In this document: positions 45,420 to 55,672 of the stretch, piece after piece | How positions within the stretch are numbered: the first letter of the stretch is position 1 | Layout of the letters: each line of letters starts with the position of its first letter | Source of the DNA: JAFNAG01 sp963824985 | GTDB taxonomy: Bacteria > Acidobacteriota > UBA6911 | Assembly: GCA_963824985.1 (NCBI GenBank) | Contig: CAWGRQ010000052.1 | Span: forward strand, 1-64,000 | Reading direction: 5' to 3' | DNA: 64,000 nucleotides | Notes under the pieces: generated by a model | The model's input: only the letters and a program-made list of their open reading frames with translations | What the model was told of the DNA's origin: nothing | Databases searched by the model: none | Position numbers and translations under genes: made by a program

Positions 45420-48047
45420 ATGAATAGGAATATCCCGTTCCCCGGTCGCCTTCCATTTATCCTGTCGATCATCGTCACCCTCATCAGCCTGGCGGCGGCG
45501 CCGCTGCGCGCAGAACAGGCATCTCAGAAAAAGACTCCTCCGGATCCCAGGGTGACCATGCCGAAGGCCTTCTTCGGGTACGACATCGGAGACGATTACA
45601 AGCTCACTCCCTGGACGGCCCGCGATGTGCCGGGAGAGGGGGCGCGCAAGGGGATCACCGATTACGATCGTGAGCTGCAGCGCACCTCGAATCGTGTGCG
45701 GGTTTTTCCCAACGGGACGAGCGAGATGGGGCGGCCCATGATGCTGACGGTGATCACCTCACCCGAAAACTGGGCGAAGATTGACCAGTACAAAGCCATC
45801 AACAGAAAGCTCGCCGATCCCCGGCAGGTGGCTTCCGACGACGAGGCCCGAGCCCTGGCCGCGCAAGGAAAGGCCGTCTATTGGGTGGATGCCGGCATTC
45901 ATGCCACCGAACGCACCGGCGCCGAGACCCTGATCCAGCTGAGCTACGAGCTTGCTTCGGGACGGGATGAATGGACACTCAACCTTCTCAAGGACGTCAT
46001 CGTGGTGATCGAGGGGACGATCAATCCCGACGGCCTTGATATTGTCACCGACTGGTATTACACCTACAAGGACACCCCGTACGTGAGCTCGTCACCCCCC
46101 TATTACAACAAATACAACGGTCACGATGACAACCGGGATTTCATCCGATTGTCGCTGAAGGAGTCGCAGAACAGCACCCAGGCCCGCTTCGAGTGGAATC
46201 CGATCATGTACACGGATCTCCACCAGCAGCAGGATCTGCTCTACCTCGGCATGTCCTCGGATCCCTCAAACTTTGCTGAGAACCCGATCTCCAATGCCGA
46301 ACTGGGAAGCATGTCTTTTTTCGTCATCAGCCAGATGATTGCGCAGGGGTACCGTGGGGTCTTCACCTATGACTACGCCGACATGTGGAACCCAAGTTAC
46401 AACCACATGTATACCGTAATGCACAACGCCAACGGTTCGTGGTGGGAACTGATGGGAGCCTCCTACGCCTCCCCGAGGACGATCAACTCCGGCACCCATG
46501 CCGGACGCCGCACCTGGTTCAACCCCCAGCCCTACACGGTGCCCATGCAGTGGCGGTTAATCGATGCCCTGAACATCCAGAAGGACGCGGTTAAAAACAG
46601 CCTGACCTGGACCATGCGCAACCGGGAAGACCTGCTCTACAACTTCTACATGAAGGGGAAGACCAACATGTCGAAGGCGACCACGGAGCCGCCTTTCGGT
46701 TTTGTTATTCCGGCCGGCGGCGGCGACAATGTCGATGTAACCGATCTGATTAACACCCTGGTGAGCGGCCAGCATATCGAGGTGGACCGGGCGACCGCCC
46801 CCTTTACTGCGGAAGGGCAACAGTTCGCCGCCGGCGATTATGTCGTGCGCATGAATCAGCCCTACGGCCTGTATGCCAAGCTGCTGTTGACCCGCCAGGA
46901 CTTCCCCATGAATGCGCTTGATCCCAGAAACCGAACTGCAAGCTATGACAACCTGGCCTGGACCATGGGCCTGATGTCGGATGTGAAGGTGACGGCTCTG
47001 GCTTCTCCTCTCCCCGCGGGTCTAAGCCTGGCGCCGGTTTCGGGAAATGTGCCATACGCAGGCACGCTCATTGGCGGCATAACGACCGACTACGCGGTCG
47101 AGAACCAGGCCAACAACGGCTGGGCCGTGGCTCTCCCGCGGATCTGGCAAACCCCAAACTTGGGAGTCTCGCAGGTGGATGTGCCTTTTGCCGCCGCGGG
47201 TCGCAGCTTCCCTGCCGGTACATTCGTGGTGCATACACGCGGAACCGAGGCAGACCATTTGAGCCTGAAGTCGCTGGTGCAGGAAACGGGGCTGACCGCA
47301 TTTTCCATCTCCGGGCCCGTTCCCTCCGTTGCGCTTCGGGCTCCTAAGGTCGGACTGTTCAAGCCGAACTCCTCCACCATGCCTGAAGGCTGGACTCGCA
47401 TGCGGCTTGATCGCGCCGGCTTCCCCTACATCTCCCTGTCCGCCGCCGACCTGTCGGGCGGCAACCTGGCCGGTTACAACGTAATTATCATCCCTTCGAT
47501 GCAGATCAATGGACTGATCAACGGCTCCAGCGGTTCCAGCACGCCCCCCGAATTCCGGGCCGGCATCGGCACGACGGGCGTGGCCGCTCTCAAGAGCTTC
47601 GTCGAGGCGGGCGGCACGCTCGTCTTGATGGGACAGGCAACGACCCTCCCGATCGCACAGGGTTGGGACATCGGCGTAAGTCAACCTTCCGTCCAGAGGC
47701 CGGTCTGCCGGGGATCGATTCTGCGCATTCAGGTGGATCCGGCGACCAGGACCGGCTACGGTTACGATTCCGAGGAAGCATGCTGGTTCCTGGACGGCAG
47801 CACGCCTCTGTTGGCCAAGACGCCGGGGAGCAAGGCTCAGATAGTGGCCTCCTATCCGGAAAAGGGCGATCTGCTGCTGAGCGGTTATATCGGCGGCGGC
47901 GACGGGCTGCGGGGATTGGCAGCCATCATCGAATCGCCTCTGGGCAAAGGGCGCGTGATCCTGCTGGCTCCCGACGTTCTGTACCGGGCGCAATCCACGG
48001 GCGATTTCATGTTTTTCTGGAACGCGATCATCGCAGGCGCCCGATAG
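45420..48047 (+). CDS. Secreted M14-family zinc carboxypeptidase-like protein (B)
   Basis: An 875-residue protein with AAGGAG before the ATG at 45420 and a signal peptide (FILSIIVTLISLAAAPLRA). The zinc ligands are His161 and Glu164 in DAGIHATERTGAET, with the third in MYTDLHQQQDLLYL (His about 268). The middle and C-terminal parts (GGDNVDVTDLINTLVSGQHI; SFVEAGGTLVLMGQATTLP) match the layout of paralogues A and C, but the Gly/Ala-rich insert is missing. Frame intact. It likely degrades peptides outside the cytoplasm. Confidence 0.9.
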   Translation: MNRNIPFPGRLPFILSIIVTLISLAAAPLRAEQASQKKTPPDPRVTMPKAFFGYDIGDDYKLTPWTARDVPGEGARKGITDYDRELQRTSNRVRVFPNGTSEMGRPMMLTVITSPENWAKIDQYKAINRKLADPRQVASDDEARALAAQGKAVYWVDAGIHATERTGAETLIQLSYELASGRDEWTLNLLKDVIVVIEGTINPDGLDIVTDWYYTYKDTPYVSSSPPYYNKYNGHDDNRDFIRLSLKESQNSTQARFEWNPIMYTDLHQQQDLLYLGMSSDPSNFAENPISNAELGSMSFFVISQMIAQGYRGVFTYDYADMWNPSYNHMYTVMHNANGSWWELMGASYASPRTINSGTHAGRRTWFNPQPYTVPMQWRLIDALNIQKDAVKNSLTWTMRNREDLLYNFYMKGKTNMSKATTEPPFGFVIPAGGGDNVDVTDLINTLVSGQHIEVDRATAPFTAEGQQFAAGDYVVRMNQPYGLYAKLLLTRQDFPMNALDPRNRTASYDNLAWTMGLMSDVKVTALASPLPAGLSLAPVSGNVPYAGTLIGGITTDYAVENQANNGWAVALPRIWQTPNLGVSQVDVPFAAAGRSFPAGTFVVHTRGTEADHLSLKSLVQETGLTAFSISGPVPSVALRAPKVGLFKPNSSTMPEGWTRMRLDRAGFPYISLSAADLSGGNLAGYNVIIIPSMQINGLINGSSGSSTPPEFRAGIGTTGVAALKSFVEAGGTLVLMGQATTLPIAQGWDIGVSQPSVQRPVCRGSILRIQVDPATRTGYGYDSEEACWFLDGSTPLLAKTPGSKAQIVASYPEKGDLLLSGYIGGGDGLRGLAAIIESPLGKGRVILLAPDVLYRAQSTGDFMFFWNAIIAGAR

Positions 48048-48564
48048 GGGATCGATCCCGAACCGGCGTCAGAACATTACCGGATTCCCGAACAGCTCCT
48101 CATGCGCCATGGCGCATCCGGTGACGCATGAAAATCTTTTGGCTTTGCGTCTTGGCGTCCTTGCGTTGATTTTTTTAACGCAATGACGCAAGGGCACGAG
48201 GGCGCAAAGATATATTTTCGGAACAGAGCTGAGAACACGGGGCCTTGCAGGCGACTCCCCCGAGCACATTCAGCAATTTCAGCGCATCCGGCAATCCCCG
48301 GTCCGTCCTCAGGGAAAGCTTCGGGATGATAATTCTCCATCCATCCCGCGCCGACCCGTGCTATGTTTCTGCCTGCGGGGTAATACAATCCGAAACCTAT
48401 TGACGATTGGAAAGCATAGTGACAAATCGGTCGGCGGATTTGTCGGAGGCGCGCACATCAGCAGGCGGGTTCCGCCCACTCCCCGGCAATCACGGCACTG
48501 ATTTATGACCTGGACAGGTGTCACCATGTATTTCGATCCCCTTTGTTATTGAGGAGTCAATGAG
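48048..48564. other. Gap between M14 genes B and C
   Basis: It holds a REP-like unit and the TTGCGTC inverted repeat (48100-48209). The remaining 350 bases show nothing coding. Confidence 0.5.
48100..48209. repeat. REP-like palindrome followed by a TTGCGTC inverted repeat
   Basis: 48100-48135 is the CATGCGCC..GCATGAAAA unit. Directly after it, CTTTGCGTCTTGGCGTCCTT (from 48143) and CGCAATGACGCAAGGGCACG (from 48179) form an inverted repeat like the outer arms of the 270-base palindromic element. Confidence 0.75.
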
Positions 48565-51500
48565 ATGAAAGCCGAAGGCGCCCCACGCCGTTCGATGTGG
48601 CTCGTGCTGTCGGGAGTGTGTGTCTTGTTGCTGGCCGCCATCATCACCCCGGCGCAGCAGATCACGGAGACCCGCGACTCGAAGCAGCTCCAGGATGAAG
48701 AATTCGCCAAGCTCTACAAGCAATGGACTGGAGACCCGCAATACGGCAGCCCGCTGGTCGATCACCTGCCGCGCGTCGAGGGGATCCCAACGCCGAAGGA
48801 CATCCTCGGCTACCACGTGGGGGCGCCGCAGAAGCTGACCTATTATGCCGACATGCTCAAATTTTACCGCGCTCTGGCCACGGCGACGCCGCGGGTCAAG
48901 GTGGAAACCATCGGCACATCGGATGAGGGGCGGGAGCTGGTGGTGGTGTGGGTTTCGTCGGAAGAAAATATCCGGAACCTGCAGAAAAACCGCGACAACC
49001 TGGCCAAAATAGCGGATCCGCGCGGCCTGTCCGATGAGCAGATCCGGCAGCTGATTGCCTCTACCAAGCCGGATTATCACGTAATCGGCGGTCTGCACAG
49101 CGGCGAAACCGGCCCATCGGAAATGCTGATGGAGCTGGTATACCGGATCGCGGTCGAGTCATCGCCATTCATCACTCAGATCCGGGACAACGTCTATGTG
49201 TCGGTCACGCCGGTCGCCGATGCCGACGGCCGCGATCGCAATGTCGACTGGTTCTATCGCGGTCTCGAGATAGCACAGGCGGAGGCAGCGCCGGCTCCAG
49301 AATCGGGGAGAGCGGGCGCACCGGCTGCCGCGGCAGGCGCAGCGGCCGGCGGCGACCAGGGAGGCGGACGCGGGGGCGGACGCGGGGGTCCCTCCGGAGG
49401 CAGCGTCCCCTACTGGGGCAAGTATGTGTTTCACGACAACAATCGCGACATCAACGTTTCGCTGGTGCAGATGCGCAAGCTCACGGACTGGTATTTCACC
49501 GCACATCCGCCGGTCATGCACGACCTGCACGAATCGATGGCACTGCTGTACACCTACAGCGGCGGCCCTCCGCAGAATCCCAATCTCGACCCGCTTCTCT
49601 TCGCCGAACTCCCCTGGTTTTCCAACTGGGAACTGGCGCAGATGACCAAGTGGGGCATGCCCGGCGTGTACACTCATGCCTTCATGGACGGCTGGTCACC
49701 GGGCTACCTCGGGTCGGTCTCCTACAACCATAACGGCATCATGAAAATGTACGAGACCCAGTCGGGCCGTGATGCGAGCCCAGCGCCGGCCCGCGGTGAG
49801 AGCGCCGGGAGCGGCCGTGCGGGCGGAGGCGCTGCCGGCGCGGCTGCCGGCGAAGCCCGGGCAGGCGCGGCAGCAGCGGCGGCCGGCAATCGCGGCGCAG
49901 CTCCCGGGCGCGGTCGTGCCGGAGCGGGTGCGGCGGCAGCAACGGCCGCAGATGCCAGAGCCGGAGGCGCCGGCATAGCAGGCCGGAGTGCCGGAAGCGG
50001 GTCAGGCGAAACGTCTGCCGCCCAGGCAGCCGGCGCCCGCGGCGCAACTCCACCCGCGGGCGGCCGCGAGGGTGGCGGCCGCGGGGGCGCAGTGCCCAGC
50101 GGCAGGGGCGGGAGCCAGGACCGCGAGTGGTACCGCGGGCTTCCCGTGCCGCCGAATGCCGCCGCGACGTTCAGTCGCCGCGACAACACGAACTACATGG
50201 AAACCGGTGTGCTCTCATCCCTGCAGCTGACATCGATGTTCCCAAACGTGATCGTCGAGAATTTCTATATCAAAACCAGAAACTCGATCGAGGAGGGGAA
50301 GACCAAGGCGCCGTATGGATACGTAATCCCGGCGCAGCAGGATATGACCCGGGCGGCTGAACTGGTGCGCATTCTGCGCATCCAGGGGATTGAGGTCGGT
50401 CAGGCAACGGCCGACGTCAAAGCGGGCGACGGCACCTTTCCGGCCGGATCCTACATTGTCAAGCGCGATCAGCCCTACGGCCGGCTCGCTAAAAACCTGC
50501 TCGAGAAGCAGGTCTATCCGGACGCCAGGCTGACTACTTATGACGACAGCGGCTGGACGATGGGTCTGCTGATGCGGGTGAATGTAAAGGAGATCTCCGA
50601 CCCGGCCATCCTGAAAGCCGCCACCACACCGGTTGCACAGGTCGTGCTCAAGGGAAAAATCGCGGGGACCGGAAACGCCGGCATGGCCGTCGCGCATTAC
50701 GGATCCAACAACATGATCGCGTTTCGCTACCGGCTGAAGACCGTCCCGATGAAGGTCGCGGAGAAGCCCTTCACCGCGGAGGGGGTGGAGTTTCCGGCCG
50801 GATCTTTCATCATCCAGGGGTCCTCCGGTCCGGAGGTGCGCGCAGCCGTGGAGGAGTTCGGACTCACGGCAGCCGCGCTTTCCACCCTCCCCTCGGTGCC
50901 GGCGCATGACGCGGACGCGCCCCGGATTGCGATCTACTCCCAGTGGAGCAGCACCCAGGATCTCGGGTGGTACCGGCTGACGTTCGACAATTTCGGCATC
51001 CCCTACGACCTCATTTACAAGGAGCAGGTCAAGCAGGGCAACCTGCGCGGCAAGTACGATGTCATCCTCATGGCGGCTCAGAACATCAACCGGCAAGCCG
51101 TTCTCCAGCAGCCGGCGGCCCGGCCGCAGCCCTACCAGAGGAGCGATAAATACCGGTTCCTGGGCATGTACGGAGAGACGCCGGACATGTCCGGCGGATT
51201 CGGCGAGGAAGGGGTCGAGGCATTTGCAAAATTCCTCGAAGCCGGCGGCACCTTGATCGCCGCCGCCGGAGCAATTCGCTTCCCGATCGAGTTCGGGTGG
51301 GCCCGGACCGTCGATGCGGAGCAACTGACCGGCATCACGGCCCAGCGGCCGATCATTCAGGCGGAAATCACCCGGTCCGATCACCCGGTCTTTTATGGCT
51401 ACGCTGAAAAGACGATCCCGATGAAGTATGTCGGCGGGACGGTTCTGCGTGTCGGGATAGCCGACCAGGGCAACATCCTCGGGCGGTACACCGGCGGTGA

Positions 51501-51759
51501 CGAGTCGGTGCTCAGCGGCCTGATGGTCGGCGCCGATCAGTTGCGCGACCGGCCGTTCGCCGTCGACATCCCGAATGCCTCCAACGGCAAGGGCCGGGTG
51601 ATTCTGTTTGCCAACAACCCGATCTACCGCTGGCAGAACCACGGCGAGTTCAACATGATGTTCAATGCCATCATGAACTGGAATGACGTGCCGCCGCCCC
51701 CGCCGATGACCGCGCCCGCGCCGACCGGGCGCGGGCGCGGCGCGGGAGGGCCCAGGTAA
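48565..51759 (+). CDS. Secreted M14-family zinc carboxypeptidase-like protein (C)
   Basis: A 1,064-residue protein, the largest of the three paralogues, frame intact. A signal segment (WLVLSGVCVLLLAAIITPAQ) is followed by the M14 domain with His178 and Glu181 (GGLHSGETGPSE) and the third ligand region in VMHDLHESMALL (about 319-322). Two low-complexity inserts are present: Ala/Gly/Arg-rich at about 236-280, and a larger Ala/Gly-rich one at about 397-515, just after KMYETQS, the same place as in paralogue A. The C-terminus (RIAIYSQWSSTQDLGWYRLT; KFLEAGGTLIAAAGA) is the amidotransferase-like module. Confidence 0.9.
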   Translation: MKAEGAPRRSMWLVLSGVCVLLLAAIITPAQQITETRDSKQLQDEEFAKLYKQWTGDPQYGSPLVDHLPRVEGIPTPKDILGYHVGAPQKLTYYADMLKFYRALATATPRVKVETIGTSDEGRELVVVWVSSEENIRNLQKNRDNLAKIADPRGLSDEQIRQLIASTKPDYHVIGGLHSGETGPSEMLMELVYRIAVESSPFITQIRDNVYVSVTPVADADGRDRNVDWFYRGLEIAQAEAAPAPESGRAGAPAAAAGAAAGGDQGGGRGGGRGGPSGGSVPYWGKYVFHDNNRDINVSLVQMRKLTDWYFTAHPPVMHDLHESMALLYTYSGGPPQNPNLDPLLFAELPWFSNWELAQMTKWGMPGVYTHAFMDGWSPGYLGSVSYNHNGIMKMYETQSGRDASPAPARGESAGSGRAGGGAAGAAAGEARAGAAAAAAGNRGAAPGRGRAGAGAAAATAADARAGGAGIAGRSAGSGSGETSAAQAAGARGATPPAGGREGGGRGGAVPSGRGGSQDREWYRGLPVPPNAAATFSRRDNTNYMETGVLSSLQLTSMFPNVIVENFYIKTRNSIEEGKTKAPYGYVIPAQQDMTRAAELVRILRIQGIEVGQATADVKAGDGTFPAGSYIVKRDQPYGRLAKNLLEKQVYPDARLTTYDDSGWTMGLLMRVNVKEISDPAILKAATTPVAQVVLKGKIAGTGNAGMAVAHYGSNNMIAFRYRLKTVPMKVAEKPFTAEGVEFPAGSFIIQGSSGPEVRAAVEEFGLTAAALSTLPSVPAHDADAPRIAIYSQWSSTQDLGWYRLTFDNFGIPYDLIYKEQVKQGNLRGKYDVILMAAQNINRQAVLQQPAARPQPYQRSDKYRFLGMYGETPDMSGGFGEEGVEAFAKFLEAGGTLIAAAGAIRFPIEFGWARTVDAEQLTGITAQRPIIQAEITRSDHPVFYGYAEKTIPMKYVGGTVLRVGIADQGNILGRYTGGDESVLSGLMVGADQLRDRPFAVDIPNASNGKGRVILFANNPIYRWQNHGEFNMMFNAIMNWNDVPPPPPMTAPAPTGRGRGAGGPR

Positions 51760-51773
51760 CGGATAGCTGGTTC

Positions 51774-52095
51774 GGCATATGTTCAGAGGCAGCAAAAAGC
51801 GGCCACGGATTACACTGATTTTTTAAAGGCCCTACCATCAGGGGAGTGTTTCTTGCACCCACCAGGATGCAGGCCAAGCCAACATCATTTGGCGCGCCTC
51901 GAGATCCGCTGGCCTTATGCATCTGAATCGGTGGCATCCGTCAATACTGATAACTGTTTTGGCATATGTTCGGAGGCAGCAAAAAGTGCCCACGGATTTC
52001 ACGGATTACAATGATTTTTTAAAGGTACTACCATCAGGGGAGTGTTTCTTGCACCCACCAGGATGCAGGCCAAGCCGACATCATTCGGCGCGCCT
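51774..52095. repeat. Direct repeat of about 130 bases in tandem arrangement
   Basis: 51774-51899 and 51961-52095 both run from GGCATATGTTC to GGCGCGCCT through TACCATCAGGGGAGTGTTTC and CACCCACCAGGATGCAGGCC. The second copy has about 9 extra bases in a CACGGATT tract. The spacer GCATCTGAATCGGTGG(C)ATCCGT appears again near 52280. Confidence 0.85.
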
Positions 52096-52134
52096 ATTGA
52101 GTCCTGCATAATATGGTGACAGAAATACAATTCC

Positions 52135-52235
52135 CAGCCCCGAAGGGGCGAAGGAGAATAGCCCCGGGCGTGAGCCCGGGGTCAGGGGCCGGTGAAGAAC
52201 GAGCCCTGAAGGGGCGACACATCAGTCGCTGGACT
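52135..52235. repeat. CCCCGAAGGGGCGA-type repeat
   Basis: CCCCGAAGGGGCGA, GAATAGCCCCGGGCGTGAGC and AGCCCTGAAGGGGCGACA form short stems. I recall this wording as a widespread intergenic repeat in several environmental phyla. No gene is supported between 51760 and 52373. Confidence 0.6.
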
Positions 52236-52373
52236 AGTGTCACTATAATATCTGATCCTCATAGATATCCGATTACCTTGTGCATCTGAATCGGTGGAAT
52301 CCGTGGCTGCTCTACCGAGCCTGAATAATATCCAAAACTGAACAACTGAATTTTCCAGACCTGACCCCGCCGC

Positions 52374-54697
52374 TCAAAACAGTTTGAGTTGTGTGTCGTC
52401 TCCGATAATACGGTCAAAATTCAGCCCGAGCACCGCCAGCACCGGTTCGGCTACGGCTCGAACCTGCTTCTGGACATAGTGCTCATAATCGATTGCTGAT
52501 TTCCGATCTTCCACGGGTTCGGGGCCGCCGGCGGTAATGACATAAGCGACCACCGATCCCTGACTGCCGGACGCCTTGCGTGCCGGCCGCCACGTGCGGA
52601 GGCGTGGAAGCGACATAAGAATCGAGATCCTTTCTGAGAGCTTTGCGATAAACCAGCTGATCATTCAACACTCCGGCCCGCAGGTTCTTCACGATTTCGC
52701 GCAGATAATCGACTACGGGCTGGTCCTGGAACAGCCGCAGATACAGCTCGCGCTGAACCTGCCTGGCCAGATCGGTCCAATCCCGTCCGGACCGCCTCCA
52801 TGCCGGTAAACACAACTTGCGTCCCGCCGCCTTCCTCGATGAGCCCGGCATAGCGCTTGCGGGCGCCGCCGGTGCCGTGGCGCATAGCCGGCAGAAAGAA
52901 GCGGAGAAAAAGCTTCTCAAAACGCAGCTCCAGCCTGCTTTCGACCCGCCAGGTGCTCCGTATGTAGGCGGAAAGATCCTGATTCAGCCGATCCGCGAGG
53001 AGCGCTCCCAGGCTGCGGGATTCGGTCGCATTTTCCTCCCCGGAAAGTACGAAAAGACTGTCGGTGTCGCCATAGAGAACCTGGTATCCCCGGTTTTCAA
53101 TGTTCGACTTCGACCACAAAAGAAGCTCACGGCCGAATCCCGTGATCGCATTGGCCAGGTCGGGAGAGGCGAACCTGCAGGCAGGCGTTCCCAGAACACC
53201 GTAAAACGAGTTCATCAGGATCTTGATCGCGTGACTGGCAATGCGGTCCTCACGCGCGACCGCCGATTTGCGGCGCGGCCATCAGGTCATCGAGGATCGC
53301 GGGCAGGATGCCGTGCTCCCGGCGAAACGCGGCGCCGTTCGGGCGCGATGATCGGGTCGTCTTTCGGAGAGGGATGCGCGCGCATGGCCGAGCGGGTCGA
53401 TCTGAAAGGTGCGGATGATGCTCGGATACAGGCTGCGGAAATCGAATACCAGCACGTTCCGGTACAGCCCGGGCGAAGGCTCGAGGACGTGTCCGCCGCT
53501 GGTCGGCGGCCCCGAGAAGCTTGACGCATCCACGGTGGGCGCGACGATGCGCCGGCGCGACAGTTCGGAAAGATAGAGGAAGTCAAAGGACGCGATGCTG
53601 GCTCCGACCCGGTCGGGCGGCATGCCCGTAAGGCGGCTGCGCTCGACGGCGAGAGCTATGAGTCCGAGCTTGTCGAGAATCTCAAGCACCAGCCGGGCAT
53701 CATTCAGGTTGTACTCCACCAGGCGTTCCCGGTCGTGTTTGAACATGCGCAGGATCTCGGCAGCCCGGCCCGGACCGGCATAGGTTTTTCCTTTGCCGAG
53801 AATCTCCCTGGCGGCGGCATCCAGCGCATAGCTGTCGAGACGCACGAAGGCGCCGCGCAGCAGTTCGATGCCGTCGAGCACGATCCGGCCCGGAACCAGT
53901 GCCTGGTGCGACGCGCGCGCGAAATTCGAGCTGCGGAGCCGCAGCGGTTCCGGGCCCCGCCCGAGGACCATGGGAATTCCGACTCTCTCCGAGATACGCA
54001 CCAGGGTCGCCAGGTCGAAATCGACGACGTTCCAGCCGGTGAGAATGTCCGGATCCAGTTCGAGCACACGCCGGATGAATGATTCCAGGAGTTCCTTTTC
54101 ACTGGCAAACGAAACGGCGCCGGGGGGGCGCGCATATCCGGCGGGACTGAAAAGCAGAACCTCGGATGTCCCGCAGCCCGCCAGCGCAATCGACAGCAGG
54201 CGCGTGGCGCGCGGATCCGTCTCGATGTCCAGCGAAAGAGAGGACAACTGCGGAGTCCAGTCCGAGGGGAGCACCTCCGGATTTTCGAACACGGCGGCAA
54301 TCCGGCCTCCCGGAGTGGGCCGGCCGCGGATTTCGAGAGAGCCGCGGATCCCGCGCTCGATCAGGTAGCGGGTGGCAAACGGCACATCGGCTTCGAAACA
54401 CTCGATGCCGTGCGCGGCAAGGGTTTCGCGCAATGGGGGAACATCCTGCGGAACCCGGACCTCGATCCGCACCGCGGGTTCGCCGGAGAGCGTATCCCTT
54501 GGGGATTCATCTTCGCGGATGGCGGCGCCGAGCCGGCGGGCGCGCAACGCGTCGGCAGCGCGAATGTAAAAAGCGGGAATCTGGCGCGTATCCCGAATCA
54601 GAAAAGAGCCCCCGCGTTCCAGTTTGCCGTGGATGGTCACAACCGGCCCGGCGGCTTCAATCCGATACGAGCTCTGGAGGATGAAACCGCGGTGCAT
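52374..54697 (-). pseudogene. polB: Family B DNA polymerase (Pol II type), frameshifted
   Basis: Corrected length is about 775 residues, close to E. coli Pol II (783). The exonuclease domain is intact in the first frame: ExoI SLDIETDP (Asp157, Glu159), ExoII GWNVVDFDL and ExoIII YNLNDARLV. Polymerase motif A is VFDFRSLYPSIIRTF. After frame breaks between about 53370 and 53220 come motif B MNSFYGVLG and motif C YGDTDSLFV, then the thumb RKRYAGL. Further breaks fall near 52780, 52660 and 52570, with the end LGLNFDRIIGDDTQLKLF at 52374. It would serve in translesion or replication restart. As read it is not functional; several indels in one gene suggest poor sequence quality or decay. Confidence 0.85.
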
Positions 54698-54828
54698 CCC
54701 GTCCCGCCTTTCGTTCGGTTCGACACAATTCTGCACCCGGCCGCGTGCGCATCGAAACCGTGATGCCCCGACCCTTCTCGAACAACTGGTTCTCGTGGAG
54801 GGGGCGCCGCCCCTTCCACGATGCCCGG

Positions 54829-55314
54829 CTACATCCCGGGATCGTCAGCCGATGGACCGTAGATGGAAGGGACCTTGCCTCCCATCGGGCGCAGGTAGGT
54901 GCTAAGCTGGCCGCGATGGTGAATGGCGTCAAACAGGAATCCCCAGACCATATTGCCGAGTGTATCTTCCCAAACGGCATCTTTGCCCATCAGAAGGCGG
55001 ACCTTCTTATTCCAGGCCGCATCATCCAGATGTGCCAGCTTCTCATTGACCTCGGCGGACGATCGCTCAAACGCAGCCACCACGCTTCCGATGTCATCCG
55101 GCGGCTTCGATTCTTTCCATTCGACAGCGCCATCCTTGATCAGGCTCATGATTCCCGCCTCTTCGGACGCTAGCAGCCATGCAAGTTCGAGAGCGGTGCG
55201 GGACTTCGGATCGGGGCGGTAGTCGGGCCGCCCTTTGGGGATTGCCTTGAGTACGCGGACAAAGGTGGGGATTTCGGCCTTACGGCGGGCGATGCAAAAC
55301 TCTACGTTGTTCAT
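54829..55314 (-). CDS. DinB-family protein
   Basis: A 161-residue four-helix bundle protein starting at the ATG 55314 behind AGGAGG. The C-terminal FLFDAIHHRGQLSTYLRPMG, followed by KVPSIYGPS, is a DinB/YfiT hallmark; its histidines belong to the metal triad. The partner histidine expected in the first helices is replaced by another residue in ALELAWLLASEE, so metal binding may be altered. Relatives act as thiol-dependent S-transferases or hydrolases; substrate unknown. Confidence 0.85.
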   Translation of the reverse strand: MNNVEFCIARRKAEIPTFVRVLKAIPKGRPDYRPDPKSRTALELAWLLASEEAGIMSLIKDGAVEWKESKPPDDIGSVVAAFERSSAEVNEKLAHLDDAAWNKKVRLLMGKDAVWEDTLGNMVWGFLFDAIHHRGQLSTYLRPMGGKVPSIYGPSADDPGM

Positions 55315-55672
55315 CACTCCTCCTGTCGGCATCCGGATTGGTCCCTCCGGATGCGGTCCGATAACATCGATCCCGATAATAATACCGCATGGCCCGCAAC
55401 GTTTGGGCGAAGCGATGCATTTTCCATGTGCCGTCTAGGATTATTTATGAATGATGAGACTGAGATTTTTTGGACGCGGAAGCATCCCGCAGGACGCTGC
55501 AATGGCGGCACAAAGAAGGCGCGATAAGCGCGCGATATATTTTCATGCGTTGTCCGATGCGCCCCGGGCGCATGAGAGGCCGGTTCATAGTGGTTCGGGT
55601 TAGCTCCCGGCCGGTCACCCAGGTTCCGTACTGCGATATTTTGTCAGTGGACAGCGGGGGCTGTCCCCCAGG
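55315..55672. other. Gap with repeats
   Basis: It contains the inverted REP-like unit (55540-55577) and a GGACAG..CTGTCC hairpin (about 55649-55667). No gene is supported. Confidence 0.45.
55540..55577. repeat. REP-like palindrome, inverted copy
   Basis: TTTTCATGCGTTGTCCGATG then CGCCCCGGGCGCATGAGA, a diverged reverse copy of the 40420 unit. Confidence 0.7.

Noticed and set aside
50215..51795. 526-codon minus-strand ORF opposite M14 gene C
   Set aside because: Antisense shadow caused by high third-position GC; no domain features.
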